From Bacteroidota bacterium (lineage in GTDB: Bacteria; Bacteroidota; Bacteroidia; Chitinophagales; Chitinophagaceae): a DNA stretch of 64,000 nt. The position numbers and the translations under genes are program-made. Positions 24,627-34,330 of the stretch are shown piece by piece. Under the pieces are notes generated by a model. The model ran no database searches and was not told the origin of the DNA. It saw only the letters and a list, made by a program, of their open reading frames with translations. Position 1 is the first letter of the stretch; each line of letters opens with the position of its first letter. The stretch spans positions 1-64,000 of the forward strand of contig CANJPH010000009.1 of the NCBI GenBank assembly GCA_947476145.1. Direction: 5' to 3'.

Positions 24627-25403
24627 ATGATAAAAAACACGCTATTAAGGGCCATTGACGCAGGTGCAGCAGAGCTTAGACGTTATTTTAATGGAAGCTT
24701 TACCATTTCAAGCAAAGAAAGCATCAACGATTTAGTTACCGACGCGGATCATGCTTCAGAAAGAGCAATTATTAAAATTATACAAGACAAACACCCCGAC
24801 CATTTTATTTTAAGCGAGGAAACCGGATCGGTGCAAACCAATTCAAAAACCAAATGGATTATTGACCCCATTGATGGGACCATTAATTTTGCCAATGGCA
24901 TTCCTATTTGTTGTGTAAGTATTGGTGTAGAAATAGACGGTGAAATGTTAATGGGAGCTGTATTTAATCCATTTATGAATGAGTTGTTTTTTGCGGAAAA
25001 AGGCAAAGGCGCCACTTTAAATGAAAAACCCATTAAAGTAAGCGATAAAGACAATTTATTAACCAGTTGTTTAGTCACCGGTTTTCCGTATCAGTATTTA
25101 GACGCGGCAAATGGCCCATTAGAAATTTTTGAAAAACTAATACGCAAATCCATACCCGTTCGACGATTGGGTAGTGCCGCATTAGATTTATGCTGGACCG
25201 CTGCAGGAAGATTTGACGGATTTTATGAGCATAAATTACAAGCCTGGGACAGTGCTGCCGGATATTTAATTGTACAAGAAGCGGGTGGCGTGGTAACGGA
25301 TTTAAAAGGCGATAAATTTAATCCTTATCAACCTGGCATCATTGCAAGTAATGGTAAAATTCACGATCAATTATTAGCCTTAATGAAAGGCGGATCCTTA
25401 TAA
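24627..25403 (+). CDS. inositol monophosphatase family protein
   Basis: A 258-aa Mg2+-dependent phosphatase of the IMPase/SuhB/CysQ superfamily. The metal ligands are all visible: E64/E65 in LSEETGS, the DPIDGT motif at 80-85 and WDSAAG near 206. Members hydrolyse inositol-1-phosphate, histidinol phosphate or 3'-phosphoadenosine phosphates, and I cannot choose between these. A thiL gene starts 8 bp downstream, so the two form an operon from the promoter at 24615. Intact and of typical length. Confidence 0.92.
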   Translation: MIKNTLLRAIDAGAAELRRYFNGSFTISSKESINDLVTDADHASERAIIKIIQDKHPDHFILSEETGSVQTNSKTKWIIDPIDGTINFANGIPICCVSIGVEIDGEMLMGAVFNPFMNELFFAEKGKGATLNEKPIKVSDKDNLLTSCLVTGFPYQYLDAANGPLEIFEKLIRKSIPVRRLGSAALDLCWTAAGRFDGFYEHKLQAWDSAAGYLIVQEAGGVVTDLKGDKFNPYQPGIIASNGKIHDQLLALMKGGSL

Positions 25404-25411
25404 ATTATATT

Positions 25412-26443
25412 ATGGAAGAAAGAACAGAAATAGAAAAATTGGGAGAGTTTGGTTTAATAGATCATCTCACAGAAAATTTTGAAACCTTTAATGCGTCCAC
25501 CACTTTATCCATTGGCGATGATGCAGCTGTGATTGATCATTTTGGAAAACAAACTGTTATCACCACCGACTTATTAGTGGAAGGAGTACATTTTGATTTA
25601 ATGTATACCCCGCTAAAACACTTGGGATATAAATCGGTGATTGTGAATTTGAGTGACATTTATGCAATGAATGCACAACCCACACAAATCACGATGAGCA
25701 TAGCTTTCAGCAATCGATTTAGTTTGGAAGCGCTCGAAGAGTTTTATTTAGGGGTACAAATTGCTTGTGAAAAATATGGTGTGGATTTAATAGGTGGTGA
25801 CACATCTACTTCACAAAAAGGATTGGTGATATCGGTTACCGCTATTGGTGAAGTAGCACCCGATAAATATGTAAAAAGAAGTACTGCAGAAAGTGGAGAT
25901 TTAATTTGTGTGTCGGGAGATTTGGGTGCAGCTTTCTTGGGGTTGACATTGATGGAAAGAGAGAAAAAAATATTTTTAGAAAATCCACAGGTACAACCTA
26001 CACTAGAAAACGAAGATTATATTGTAGGAAGATTATTAAGACCAGAAGCTAGAAAAGATATCATTGACTATTTAACCACTCAAGAAATTACCCCTACTGC
26101 AATGATGGATATAAGCGATGGGCTAAGTAGTGACATTTTACACATTTGCAAGCAAAGCAATTTGGGCTGCAGATTATATGAAGAAAAAATTCCTTTGAAC
26201 GAAGCTACCAAGGCCGCCGCATTTAAATTTGGTTTAGACCCAACTGTGTGTGCGTTAAATGGAGGCGAGGATTATGAATTATTGTTTACCATGAAACAAT
26301 CCGACTACGATAAAATTACCTTACAAGAAGAGATAAGTGTTATTGGCTACATGTGCGACAAAGAAGAGGGCACTAAAATTATTACAAAGGGCAATAATGT
26401 ATTTGATATCAATGCACAAGGCTGGAATGCTTTTTCAAAGTAA
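25412..26443 (+). CDS. thiL: thiamine-monophosphate kinase
   Basis: A 343-aa ThiL, which phosphorylates thiamine phosphate to thiamine diphosphate with ATP. The N-terminal GEFGLIDHLT, the metal-binding IGDDAAVI (GDD at 35-37), TTDLLVEGVHFD near 52 and the NLSDIYAMNAQP segment are typical of the AIR-synthase-like superfamily. The later GGDTST, DISDGLSSDILHI and NGGEDYELLF motifs complete the site. It follows the IMPase gene by 8 bp. No other thiamine genes and no TPP riboswitch are nearby. A small hairpin follows the stop, and the next gene (nagA) is convergent. Confidence 0.94.
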   Translation: MEERTEIEKLGEFGLIDHLTENFETFNASTTLSIGDDAAVIDHFGKQTVITTDLLVEGVHFDLMYTPLKHLGYKSVIVNLSDIYAMNAQPTQITMSIAFSNRFSLEALEEFYLGVQIACEKYGVDLIGGDTSTSQKGLVISVTAIGEVAPDKYVKRSTAESGDLICVSGDLGAAFLGLTLMEREKKIFLENPQVQPTLENEDYIVGRLLRPEARKDIIDYLTTQEITPTAMMDISDGLSSDILHICKQSNLGCRLYEEKIPLNEATKAAAFKFGLDPTVCALNGGEDYELLFTMKQSDYDKITLQEEISVIGYMCDKEEGTKIITKGNNVFDINAQGWNAFSK

Positions 26444-26445
26444 GA

Positions 26446-26460
26446 GAACGCGCAGCGTTC
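26446..26460. other. hairpin between thiL and nagA
   Basis: GAACGC-GCA-GCGTTC gives a 6-bp stem with a 3-nt loop just past the thiL stop. The octamer TTCGATGT occurs twice in the following 30 bp. No T-run follows, so it is at best a weak terminator. Confidence 0.35.
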
Positions 26461-26503
26461 GATGTGGAGAACATTAGACATTCGATGTTTGCAACAGTAG
26501 ACA

Positions 26504-27586
26504 CTAACTGATTACCATTTTTAATAATTGTCGATCTGCACTTAAACAAAGCAGATCGGCATTTTCATTTATGCCAATCTGTGCACGCATCCCGTGTATA
26601 TTCATCACCTTCGCTGGATATACACTACACATTTTAATGGCTTCCCCAAGTTCAACGCCCACTTCGTTCACCAAATTATTCATTGATTTTATTTGTGTTA
26701 ACGCAGAGCCACTAAGGGTTCCACCACATTCATACTTGTCTCCGTTTAGCGCGTGTTGATAGATGCCGGTATGGGTAGTAGTTACTGCATCGGTTATACA
26801 AAACAGTCGATCGCCCATTACTTTCTTTGCTATTTTAATGGCATTAAAATCTACATGGTATCCATCTGCTACTAAACTACACATGGCAGTTTTGTGATTA
26901 AACAAAGCGCCCACCATTCCTGGTGCCCTGTGTTGAAATGCACTCATTGCATTAAATAAGTGTGTTGCCACGCTTATATTTTCATTAAAAAATGCAGTGG
27001 CCACATCATAAGACGCGTTACTATGTCCAGCGGAAACGACGATACCGTTGGATTGAATCAAATCAATCATTTCTTTGGAACAAACCTCGGGCGCTAACGT
27101 TATCATGCTAATCCATTCTTTTCCATAATCTAATATCTCTTGCACTTCTTGAAGCGTTGGATTGTGAATTATATTTTCTTGATGTGCTCCTTTTTTCCCC
27201 GCATTAATCCAGGGTCCCTCAATATGCAAACCAATACAACCCTTACCGCCATTGGTTTTATAGGCTTTCACCGCATCAATTGCTTTATATATTATTGCTG
27301 TTGTTTGAGAAGCAATGGTGGGTTGAAAAAAAGCGGAGCCTCCCTTTAAACAATATTGATATGTTTTTTCGATACAATCTGTATCCGGAAATTCAGATAA
27401 TAATTTTCCCTCTGCACCATAAATTTGTAAATCAATTAAAGCGGGTACAATAAATGGAAATGCATTTTTGTGATCATAACCATCCTTGCTCATCCCAACA
27501 ATTTTTCCATTATTTACTTCTACCGTCACCTCAGAAAGCCACTGCGTGCCGGTAAATAATTCTTGTGCTGCGTAAAATGCCGACAT
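26504..27586 (-). CDS. nagA: N-acetylglucosamine-6-phosphate deacetylase
   Basis: A 360-aa amidohydrolase that removes acetate from GlcNAc-6-phosphate in amino-sugar and cell-wall recycling. The signature segments GLHIEGPWIN (metal-binding Glu), GHSNASYD, ATHLFNAMSAFQHRAPG and ITDAVTTTHTG (catalytic Asp) are present. In place of a first HxH it reads ALIDLQIYG, as in single-metal NagA enzymes such as the E. coli one (QxN type). It follows the omega-amidase gene by 17 bp and probably shares its transcript. It is convergent with thiL. Confidence 0.92.
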   Translation of the reverse strand: MSAFYAAQELFTGTQWLSEVTVEVNNGKIVGMSKDGYDHKNAFPFIVPALIDLQIYGAEGKLLSEFPDTDCIEKTYQYCLKGGSAFFQPTIASQTTAIIYKAIDAVKAYKTNGGKGCIGLHIEGPWINAGKKGAHQENIIHNPTLQEVQEILDYGKEWISMITLAPEVCSKEMIDLIQSNGIVVSAGHSNASYDVATAFFNENISVATHLFNAMSAFQHRAPGMVGALFNHKTAMCSLVADGYHVDFNAIKIAKKVMGDRLFCITDAVTTTHTGIYQHALNGDKYECGGTLSGSALTQIKSMNNLVNEVGVELGEAIKMCSVYPAKVMNIHGMRAQIGINENADLLCLSADRQLLKMVIS

Positions 27587-27603
27587 CTTATTTTGTCTAT
27601 TAA

Positions 27604-28395
27604 TTATAAAATAGTAAAGTCATCCGCGTCTTTCCAAAACGGAAAACGCTCCCTCGTATTATTCACTTCTTCTTTTTGTAAGCGAATGTGAAAGATATCT
27701 TCTTCATAGGCACAATGGTATAGAATCTCCCCTAAAGGCCCTACTACCATTGAATCTCCGCTGTGTGCAATATTGTGTCCATCCAAGCCCACGCGATTCA
27801 CACCAATTGTAAAACATTGATTTTCTATGGCGCGCGCGGTTAATAATGTTTTCCATGCATGATTTCTTTTTTCAGGCCAATTGGCAACATATAACAACAC
27901 ATCGTATTCTTTTTCAGTCTCTTCATTTAGTTGCTGACGCGCCCAAACCGGAAAACGCAGATCATAACAAATTTGTAAATTTATTTTCCAACCCTTCACA
28001 CTAGCAATTAATCTTTTTTTACCAGCGGTATAATGTTGATCTTCTCCAGCAAATGCAAACAGATGGCGCTTATCATAATATCCTAGCTGTCCGTTGGGCA
28101 ACATCCAAATTAAACGATTGTAATATTTTCCATTTTCTTCAATGATTAGGGAACCCGTTATGATTGCTTTTTTTTCGGCCGATAATCTTCTCATCCAATC
28201 TACCGTTGGCCCTTCCATGGTTTCCCCCATGATTTCTGGCTGCATACTAAAGCCTGTATTAAACATTTCGGGTAGCACAATTATTTCAGTGGGTTCTTGA
28301 ATGGACCTAATCTTTTGGCCCAATTTGTCTAGATTGGCCCCCTTGTCCTCCCAAAATAAGGAGGTTTGAATAATGGTAAAATGAAGTGATGACAA
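27604..28395 (-). CDS. nitrilase-superfamily omega-amidase, TTG start
   Basis: A 263-aa carbon-nitrogen hydrolase. The catalytic triad is visible: E43 in LPEMFNTGFS, K109 in YYDKRHLF and C143 in QICYDLRFP. Sequence and length fit the omega-amidase/YafV group, which hydrolyses alpha-ketoglutaramate and repairs deaminated side products. The start must be TTG at 28395: the family N-terminus (HFTIIQTSLFWEDKGAN) begins at once and there is no ATG before residue 44. It lies 53 bp after recX and 17 bp before nagA, all on the minus strand, so a loose operon is likely. Confidence 0.9.
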   Translation of the reverse strand: MSSLHFTIIQTSLFWEDKGANLDKLGQKIRSIQEPTEIIVLPEMFNTGFSMQPEIMGETMEGPTVDWMRRLSAEKKAIITGSLIIEENGKYYNRLIWMLPNGQLGYYDKRHLFAFAGEDQHYTAGKKRLIASVKGWKINLQICYDLRFPVWARQQLNEETEKEYDVLLYVANWPEKRNHAWKTLLTARAIENQCFTIGVNRVGLDGHNIAHSGDSMVVGPLGEILYHCAYEEDIFHIRLQKEEVNNTRERFPFWKDADDFTIL

Positions 28396-28448
28396 ACTGT
28401 TGTTTTTACTTTGTGTATTAAAGATACAAAAACCGGATAAGATCTACC

Positions 28449-28928
28449 CTAAGTCCCTGGCTTGTAAAGTTTTTGTAAAATAGGCTGTATAAGTGCGGGC
28501 TCAAAGCCTCGCTGGTGTAAAAAAGCATGTGTTTTTGCCATACGGCTAAGTCCTCTTTCGCCCTTTAGGCTATTCCACTTTTTGTTGGCTAGCTCAAAAA
28601 GTTTGGCAAGATAATCATCCTGGTCTATGGATTGTAAAGCCATTTTGATATTAAAATTGCTCACTTTTTTTTGATAAAGGGCGTGATTGATTTTAAGTTT
28701 CCCCCAGCCCTTAATTCTAAAGTGCCCGCCAGCAAACGAAATTGCGAAACGCTCCTCGTTTAAGAAATTTTCTGAGATTAAATCGGCAATAATTTCTTCC
28801 ACTTCGGGCTTGGTCATACCTAGTTCATATAACTTATCCCTTACCTCTTGTTGTGCCCTTTCTTGATACGCACAAAAATGACGAATGCTTAGTATGGCTT
28901 GCTCTTTTCCGACTCTAATTTTTTTCAT
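28449..28928 (-). CDS. recX: RecX family regulator
   Basis: A 159-aa all-helical protein of the RecX family, which caps or disassembles RecA filaments. Three tandem three-helix repeats are suggested by LSIRHFCAYQERAQQEVRDKL, VEEIIADLISENFLNEERFA and GKLKINHALYQKKVS; the ENFLNEERFA segment is the most diagnostic. recA is about 15 kb away rather than adjacent. The gene is divergent from dnaN across a 108-bp gap and is followed by the omega-amidase gene. Confidence 0.9.
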   Translation of the reverse strand: MKKIRVGKEQAILSIRHFCAYQERAQQEVRDKLYELGMTKPEVEEIIADLISENFLNEERFAISFAGGHFRIKGWGKLKINHALYQKKVSNFNIKMALQSIDQDDYLAKLFELANKKWNSLKGERGLSRMAKTHAFLHQRGFEPALIQPILQKLYKPGT

Positions 28929-29036
28929 CTATGTCAATAAGTAGTGCTAAAATAGCTTTTTAATCTTAACATTTTACATTAGGTTTGCCTTAGTATAAAA
29001 ATGTGATTATTTCACCCGCCAAACAACAAAAATTCT

Positions 29037-30152
29037 ATGAAATTTATTGTTTCTTCCTCTTCTCTTTTAAAACACCTCCAACAAATTTCTGGTGTTATTA
29101 ATACCAATACAGTATTGCCAATTTTAGAAGATTTTTTATTCGAAATAGAAGATAAAAAATTAAATATCGTTGCCACCGATTTAGAAACAGTGATGCGCGT
29201 GCAAATGGAAGTGGAAAGCAAAGCCAACGGTCGCGTTTGTATTCCAGCAAAAATTTTAATTGATTCTTTAAAAAATATTGCAGACCAGCCTTTAACATTT
29301 AACATTGATAAAAATTACGCAGTAGAAATTACCAGCGACAATGGTAAGTATAAAGTAATGGGTGAAAATCCAGATAATTTTCCAAAAGAGCCTACAGCCG
29401 ACGATACATCAGGCTTTAAGATGACAAGCACCGGCCTTTTAACTGCGATTAATAAAACTTTATTTGCAGTGAGTGGCGATGATTTACGTCCTGCCATGAC
29501 GGGTGTGTTTTTTGAATTATCCAAAGACAGTGTTCAGTTTGTGGCAACCGATGCGCATCGTTTGGTGCGTTATAAAAGAACCGATGCGAAAGCTACACAA
29601 AACACAAGTTTTATTGTTCCTAAAAAACCATTGAATTTATTAAAGAACGCCTTACCGGATAACGAGGATCCTATTACCATTAGTTATAACAACAATCACC
29701 TTTTTGTGGATCACGGTTCTACACAATTAATTTGTCGATTAATTGATGCACGCTTCCCTGATTACAAGGTGGTCATTCCTGCTGATAATCCTTATCGCTT
29801 AACGGTTAATAAACACGATTTCCAAAATGCATTACGTCGTGTAAATGTATTTAGTAATAAAAGTACCAACCAAGTAGCGTTGAATATTACAGGCAACGAA
29901 TTACAAATGGCTGCGCAAGACATTGACTTTAGTTTTGAAGGAAACGAGCGCATGAGTTGTGAATACCAAGGCGAGGATATTCAAATAGCATTTAATGCAA
30001 AATTTTTAATTGAAATGTTGAACGCAGCAGATACCGATGACGTGTATTTAGAATTATCAACACCAAGCAAAGCGGGTTTAATTAAACCCTCTGAACAAGC
30101 GCCAGGCGAAGACCTCTTAATGTTGGTGATGCCATTAATGTTAAACAGCTAA
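29037..30152 (+). CDS. dnaN: DNA polymerase III beta subunit (sliding clamp)
   Basis: A 371-aa ring-forming processivity clamp for replication. It has the three-fold repeated clamp fold. Typical segments are MKFIVSSSSLLKHLQQISGVI at the start, FVATDAHRLVRYKR in the middle and the family C-terminus ending LMLVMPLMLN. The ATG is clear. A strong terminator follows at 30210, so dnaN is monocistronic here. It is not next to dnaA or recF as in many bacteria, a normal situation in Bacteroidota. Identification is secure. Confidence 0.97.
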   Translation: MKFIVSSSSLLKHLQQISGVINTNTVLPILEDFLFEIEDKKLNIVATDLETVMRVQMEVESKANGRVCIPAKILIDSLKNIADQPLTFNIDKNYAVEITSDNGKYKVMGENPDNFPKEPTADDTSGFKMTSTGLLTAINKTLFAVSGDDLRPAMTGVFFELSKDSVQFVATDAHRLVRYKRTDAKATQNTSFIVPKKPLNLLKNALPDNEDPITISYNNNHLFVDHGSTQLICRLIDARFPDYKVVIPADNPYRLTVNKHDFQNALRRVNVFSNKSTNQVALNITGNELQMAAQDIDFSFEGNERMSCEYQGEDIQIAFNAKFLIEMLNAADTDDVYLELSTPSKAGLIKPSEQAPGEDLLMLVMPLMLNS

Positions 30153-30209
30153 TCGGATCCTAGCTTTGACAAAATAAAAAAGATTTAATCCGTACCTATA
30201 AAAACAACC

Positions 30210-30246
30210 AACCCGATGATTTCTGCATAAGAACATCGGGTTTTTT
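30210..30246 (+). terminator. intrinsic terminator after dnaN
   Basis: A perfect 9-bp stem AACCCGATG (30210-30218) with CATCGGGTT (30234-30242), a 15-nt loop and a T-run through 30246. Confidence 0.92.
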
Positions 30247-30274
30247 ATTTACATTTATGTATTAAAACAATTGC

Positions 30275-31102
30275 ATGCTAGAAACGATTAAAAATTATTT
30301 TACTGCCCTTGAACAGCATTCAATACAGCGCGCGTTAATTTTAGCCTGTGGCATCACTTTCTTTTGGTTGGTGGAATTTGCGGCGCCCTTATTTAACTTT
30401 AAGTATAACAAGTTTAAACATGCTGGCATTAATTTATTTTTCACGCTAACGACCATCATCATCAACTTTGGTTTTGCATTTGTAATGGTTATTGTGGCGG
30501 ACTGGACAGTGCAACAAAATTTTGGCTTGCTACATTTAACTCAACTTTCTCCATGGATAGAAGCGATTGTTGGTTTATTACTCTTAGATTTTATTGGCGC
30601 GTATCTGGTGCACATGATTGAACATAAAGTAAAATTTTTATGGAAATTTCATATGGTTCATCATGCAGATACACATGTGGATACGACCACAGGAAACAGA
30701 CACCATCCAGGAGAGTCGGTGGTAAGAGCGGTCTTTGCTATTTTAGCTGTTTTTATTTTAGGCACGCCTATATGGATGGTGATGTTGTATCAAAGCTTAA
30801 GCGTAGTGCTTACTCAATTTAATCATGCGAATATTCGAATCCCAAAATGGTTTGACAAAACATTTGGCTATATAATTGTTTCCCCAAATATGCACAGAGT
30901 GCACCATCATATTACGCGCCCACAGACAGACAGCAATTATGGAAATATATTTTCTTTTTGGGATCGATTGTTAGGAACCTACAACGACACACCTATGGAT
31001 CAAATCGTTTATGGGTTGGATGTTTTAGACAATAGCAAAGACGAATCATTTTCATATCAGTTAAAAGCGCCTTTTAATAAAACAATCAAATCAGATTATT
31101 AA
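30275..31102 (+). CDS. sterol desaturase / fatty acid hydroxylase superfamily protein
   Basis: A 275-aa integral membrane di-iron oxygenase with about four hydrophobic helices in the first 110 residues and another after the second histidine cluster. The metal-binding histidine clusters are HMIEH near residue 112, HMVHHADTH near 126, NRHHPGES near 142 and HRVHHH near 207, so the active site looks complete. The substrate could be a fatty acyl chain, a hopanoid/carotenoid or another lipid. kdsB begins 2 bp after its stop, so it is in an envelope-related operon and may act on a lipid of the outer membrane. Confidence 0.88.
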   Translation: MLETIKNYFTALEQHSIQRALILACGITFFWLVEFAAPLFNFKYNKFKHAGINLFFTLTTIIINFGFAFVMVIVADWTVQQNFGLLHLTQLSPWIEAIVGLLLLDFIGAYLVHMIEHKVKFLWKFHMVHHADTHVDTTTGNRHHPGESVVRAVFAILAVFILGTPIWMVMLYQSLSVVLTQFNHANIRIPKWFDKTFGYIIVSPNMHRVHHHITRPQTDSNYGNIFSFWDRLLGTYNDTPMDQIVYGLDVLDNSKDESFSYQLKAPFNKTIKSDY

Positions 31103-31104
31103 GT

Positions 31105-31827
31105 ATGCGTAAAATAGGTGCATTTATTCCTGCGCGTTATGCAGCAACTCGATTTCCCGCTAAGCTAATGCAAATGCTGGGGGATAAAACGGTGATTAGA
31201 CACACTTATGACAATACGGTGGCTACTGGATTATTTGACGAAGTGTATGTGGTAACAGATAGTGAAATTATATTTAATGAAATTGTACACAATGGCGGCA
31301 AAGCCATTATGAGCAAGCGTTCCCACGAAAGCGGGTCGGATCGTATTGCAGAAGCCATTGTAGATTTAGACATTGATATTATCGTAAATGTACAAGGGGA
31401 CGAACCCTTTGTAAAAAAAGAACCTTTACAAAAAGTGATAGATGTTTTTTCGGATGCGACCGTTCAGGTATCTTCTTTAATGCAAGTCTTAACCAACCCC
31501 CAACTTATTGAAGATCCTAATTATGTTAAGGTGGCGGTAGACGTTCACAACAATGCTTTGTTTTTTTCGCGCAGTGTAATTCCTTACCCAAGAGACAAAG
31601 AGGCAGCCGCAAAATATTATGAACACATAGGCGTGTATGCATTTAAAAAACAAGCCTTATTAGATTTCACCAATTGGCCCATGTCTCCATTAGAAGCAGC
31701 GGAAAAAATTGAGTGTTTGCGTTATTTAGAAAATGGAGTTGCCATTAAAATGGTGGTGACAGAATATATGGGTGTTGAAATTGATACCCCGGAAGACTTG
31801 ATAAAAGCGGCTGCGCTTTTAAAATAA
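31105..31827 (+). CDS. kdsB: 3-deoxy-manno-octulosonate cytidylyltransferase (possibly for 8-amino-Kdo)
   Basis: A 240-aa nucleotidyltransferase that activates Kdo as CMP-Kdo for LPS inner-core synthesis. [19 protein letters not shown] at the start, the VNVQGDEPF motif near residue 95 and HIGVYAFKK near 174 are typical. It begins 2 bp after the sterol-desaturase-like gene. Two genes downstream is a KdnB-like Kdo 8-oxidase. In Shewanella the KdsB homologue uses 8-amino-3,8-dideoxy-Kdo, so this enzyme may do the same. That substrate is an inference from context; the family assignment is secure. Confidence 0.93.
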   Translation: MRKIGAFIPARYAATRFPAKLMQMLGDKTVIRHTYDNTVATGLFDEVYVVTDSEIIFNEIVHNGGKAIMSKRSHESGSDRIAEAIVDLDIDIIVNVQGDEPFVKKEPLQKVIDVFSDATVQVSSLMQVLTNPQLIEDPNYVKVAVDVHNNALFFSRSVIPYPRDKEAAAKYYEHIGVYAFKKQALLDFTNWPMSPLEAAEKIECLRYLENGVAIKMVVTEYMGVEIDTPEDLIKAAALLK

Positions 31828-31851
31828 ATTCATCTTAACAAAATTATTGCA

Positions 31852-33198
31852 ATGAATAAAGGAAAACTATTTCAATCCACAGTGGTAGCGGCATTGGCAG
31901 GTTTTATTTTTGGTTTTGACATGGTTGTTATTTCTGGCGCCGATAAACCCATTCAAGCCTTGTGGCATACTACGCCACTGTTTCACGGTTTCTTTATTAT
32001 GTCTATGGCATTATGGGGAACCGTTATTGGCTCGGTGTTTGCAGGTGCTCCAACTGAAAAATATGGCCGAAAGAAAGTTTTAATTTGGCTAGGTGTCATG
32101 TTTATTGCATCAGCTATTGGATCTGCGTTGGCGCAGGATCCCTATACATTTTCGTTCTTTAGATTAATGGGTGGTATTGCGATTGGGGTTTCTTCGGTTG
32201 CTGCACCCACGTATATTTCAGAAATTTCTAACAAAAACAATAGAGGCAAGTTGGTGGGCATGTATCAATTTAATATTGTATTTGGGATTTTGATTGCTTA
32301 CCTGTCCAATTATTTTTTAGCAGGGTTTGGTGGAGACAACGACTGGCGTTGGATGTTAGCAGTGTTATTAATCCCTGCTGCTATTTATACGATTATGACA
32401 TTGGGCTTGCCAGAAAGTCCAAGATGGTTGTTGTCGGTTAAAAATGATGAAACAGGTGCAAGAAAAACCTTGCAAGCAATAGGCATTGATAATATTGACG
32501 AAACCATTAATGAAATAAATATTTCAAACGAACAAGATAAGGTACACGGCAGGTTAGCACTATTTACAAAGCAGCATAAAAAAATTATTTCCATTGCTTT
32601 TTTTGTAGCTTTTTTTAATCAGGCATCTGGTATTAATTTTCTCTTATACTATGCCCCTCGTATTTTAGAAGAAGCGGGTTTTCCAAAAGACAACTCCTTA
32701 TTAAGTTCAATTTCATTAGGGATGATGAATTTGATATTCACTTTTGTAGGACTCTGGTTGATTGACCGCATAGGTCGTAAAACCCTATTAATTATTGGCT
32801 CTTTTGGTTACATCATTAGCTTATCCATGGTGGCCTATGGCTTTATAGCTCAGGGTGCACCCGCATTTATGCTTTCTTTTTTATTATTATTTATAGCCTC
32901 TCATGCTATTGGACAAGGAGCAGTCATATGGGTATTGATTTCAGAAATATTTCCCACACCAGTGCGCGCTAAGGGCCAAGCATTTGGAGCCAGCATTCAT
33001 TGGATATTTGCGGCACTCATCACGCTTATCACGCCTGTATTTTTAGATAAAGACCATGGTATTTTTAAAAATAACCCTTGGCCCATTTTTGCTTTTTTTG
33101 CAGTGATGATGGCTTTACAATTAGTGTGGATATTGACAAAAGTGCCTGAAACAAAAGGCGTATCTTTGGAAGACTTACAAAAGAAATTAGTACAATAA
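31852..33198 (+). CDS. MFS sugar-porter family transporter
   Basis: A 448-aa inner-membrane protein with twelve hydrophobic helices. Sugar-porter signatures are present: FGFDMVVISGAD in helix 1, EKYGRKK between helices 2 and 3, GVSSVAAPTYISEIS in helix 4, LPESPRWL in the central loop, FNQASGINFLLYYAP in helix 7, DRIGRKTLL between 8 and 9, and the PETKG-like VPETKGVSLEDL at the end. It probably imports a hexose or pentose by proton symport. It lies 24 bp after kdsB and 9 bp before the KdnB-like gene, so it is in the same operon. Confidence 0.9.
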   Translation: MNKGKLFQSTVVAALAGFIFGFDMVVISGADKPIQALWHTTPLFHGFFIMSMALWGTVIGSVFAGAPTEKYGRKKVLIWLGVMFIASAIGSALAQDPYTFSFFRLMGGIAIGVSSVAAPTYISEISNKNNRGKLVGMYQFNIVFGILIAYLSNYFLAGFGGDNDWRWMLAVLLIPAAIYTIMTLGLPESPRWLLSVKNDETGARKTLQAIGIDNIDETINEINISNEQDKVHGRLALFTKQHKKIISIAFFVAFFNQASGINFLLYYAPRILEEAGFPKDNSLLSSISLGMMNLIFTFVGLWLIDRIGRKTLLIIGSFGYIISLSMVAYGFIAQGAPAFMLSFLLLFIASHAIGQGAVIWVLISEIFPTPVRAKGQAFGASIHWIFAALITLITPVFLDKDHGIFKNNPWPIFAFFAVMMALQLVWILTKVPETKGVSLEDLQKKLVQ

Positions 33199-33207
33199 AT
33201 ATTTTTT

Positions 33208-34281
33208 ATGCAGTTTAAGAATTTAAAACTAGTAGACTATGTGGTATATGGTCGTGGTGCATTTAATCAATTAGATGAAATTTTAGCACCTCGCAGAAAG
33301 GGCGACTATCCCATGATATTTTTTTTAGATCATTTTTTTGCTGGCAAGCCATTGGCGTCTCGTATTCCATTAAGGGGGAAAGATAAAATTGTGTATGTTG
33401 ATGTTACACATGAGCCTAAAACAAAACAAGTAGACGCGTTGGCTGCGGAATTAAAAGCAGAGTTTGGTGAAATTAGCGGCGTGATTGGTATCGGTGGCGG
33501 ATCGGCGATGGACTTAGCCAAAGCGGTTGCATTAATGATGACCAATCCAGGATCTTCTGCAGATTATCAGGGATGGGATTTAGTAAAACAAGCCGGTGTT
33601 TATAAAGTAGGTATTCCAACCTTAAGTGGAACAGGGGCCGAAGTAAGTCGTACCACCGTATTAACTGGACCGGTGCGCAAACTGGGCATGAATTCTGATT
33701 TCACACCCTTCAATCAAATTATTTTAGATCCCGAGTTAACCAAGAACGCACCTGCAAATCAACGGTTTTACACGGGCATGGATTGTTATATTCATTGTAT
33801 TGAAAGTTTAGAAGGTACCTATTTAAATGAGTTTAGTAAATCTTATGGAGAAAAAGCGTTGGACCTGTGTCGCAAAGTGTTTGTTGAGAAAGCAACATGG
33901 GACGAAGAAAGCGATGAACAATTAATGATGGCTTCTTATGCCGGTGGCATGAGTATCGCGTATAGTCAAGTAGGTGTTGCGCATGCGGTAAGTTATGGTT
34001 TAAGTTTTTTATTGGGCACCAAACATGGTATCGGCAATTGCATTGTAATGAATCATTTGGAAGAATATTATCCTGCTGGAGTGAAAGAGTTTAAATACAT
34101 GGTGGAGAAAAATAATATTGACATTCCAACGGGCATTTGTGCTCACCTCACCGAAGAACAATTTGATGCTATGATTAATGTTTCCATGGGCATGAAACCA
34201 TTGTGGGAAAACGCACTAGGAAAAAATTGGGAAAGCATTATGACCAGAGAAAAGTTAAGAGCTCTTTATAATAAACTTTAG
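33208..34281 (+). CDS. kdnB: KdnB-like 3-deoxy-manno-octulosonate 8-oxidase (iron-containing ADH family)
   Basis: A 357-aa iron-dependent dehydrogenase. The NAD-binding GIGGGSAMDLAKAV (near residue 95) and the iron-site segments GMDCYIHCIESLEGTYLNEFSK (near 190), VAHAVSYG and TKHGIGNC place it in the type III ADH family. From memory, the overall sequence, including NPGSSADYQGWDLVK and TGPVRKLGMNSDFTPFNQI, closely resembles KdnB of Shewanella. KdnB oxidises the C8 hydroxyl of Kdo to an aldehyde that KdnA then aminates. kdsB is two genes upstream, which supports this. No KdnA-type PLP aminotransferase is in the window. Confidence 0.83.
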   Translation: MQFKNLKLVDYVVYGRGAFNQLDEILAPRRKGDYPMIFFLDHFFAGKPLASRIPLRGKDKIVYVDVTHEPKTKQVDALAAELKAEFGEISGVIGIGGGSAMDLAKAVALMMTNPGSSADYQGWDLVKQAGVYKVGIPTLSGTGAEVSRTTVLTGPVRKLGMNSDFTPFNQIILDPELTKNAPANQRFYTGMDCYIHCIESLEGTYLNEFSKSYGEKALDLCRKVFVEKATWDEESDEQLMMASYAGGMSIAYSQVGVAHAVSYGLSFLLGTKHGIGNCIVMNHLEEYYPAGVKEFKYMVEKNNIDIPTGICAHLTEEQFDAMINVSMGMKPLWENALGKNWESIMTREKLRALYNKL

Positions 34282-34330
34282 AAATTATTATTTTATAGCA
34301 CCCTTGTAAATAATTATTTAAAATAATTTC

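Noticed and set aside
25404..25411. TPP riboswitch for thiL
   Set aside because: Only 8 bp separate thiL from the IMPase gene, and no thi-box-like sequence is seen before the IMPase gene either.
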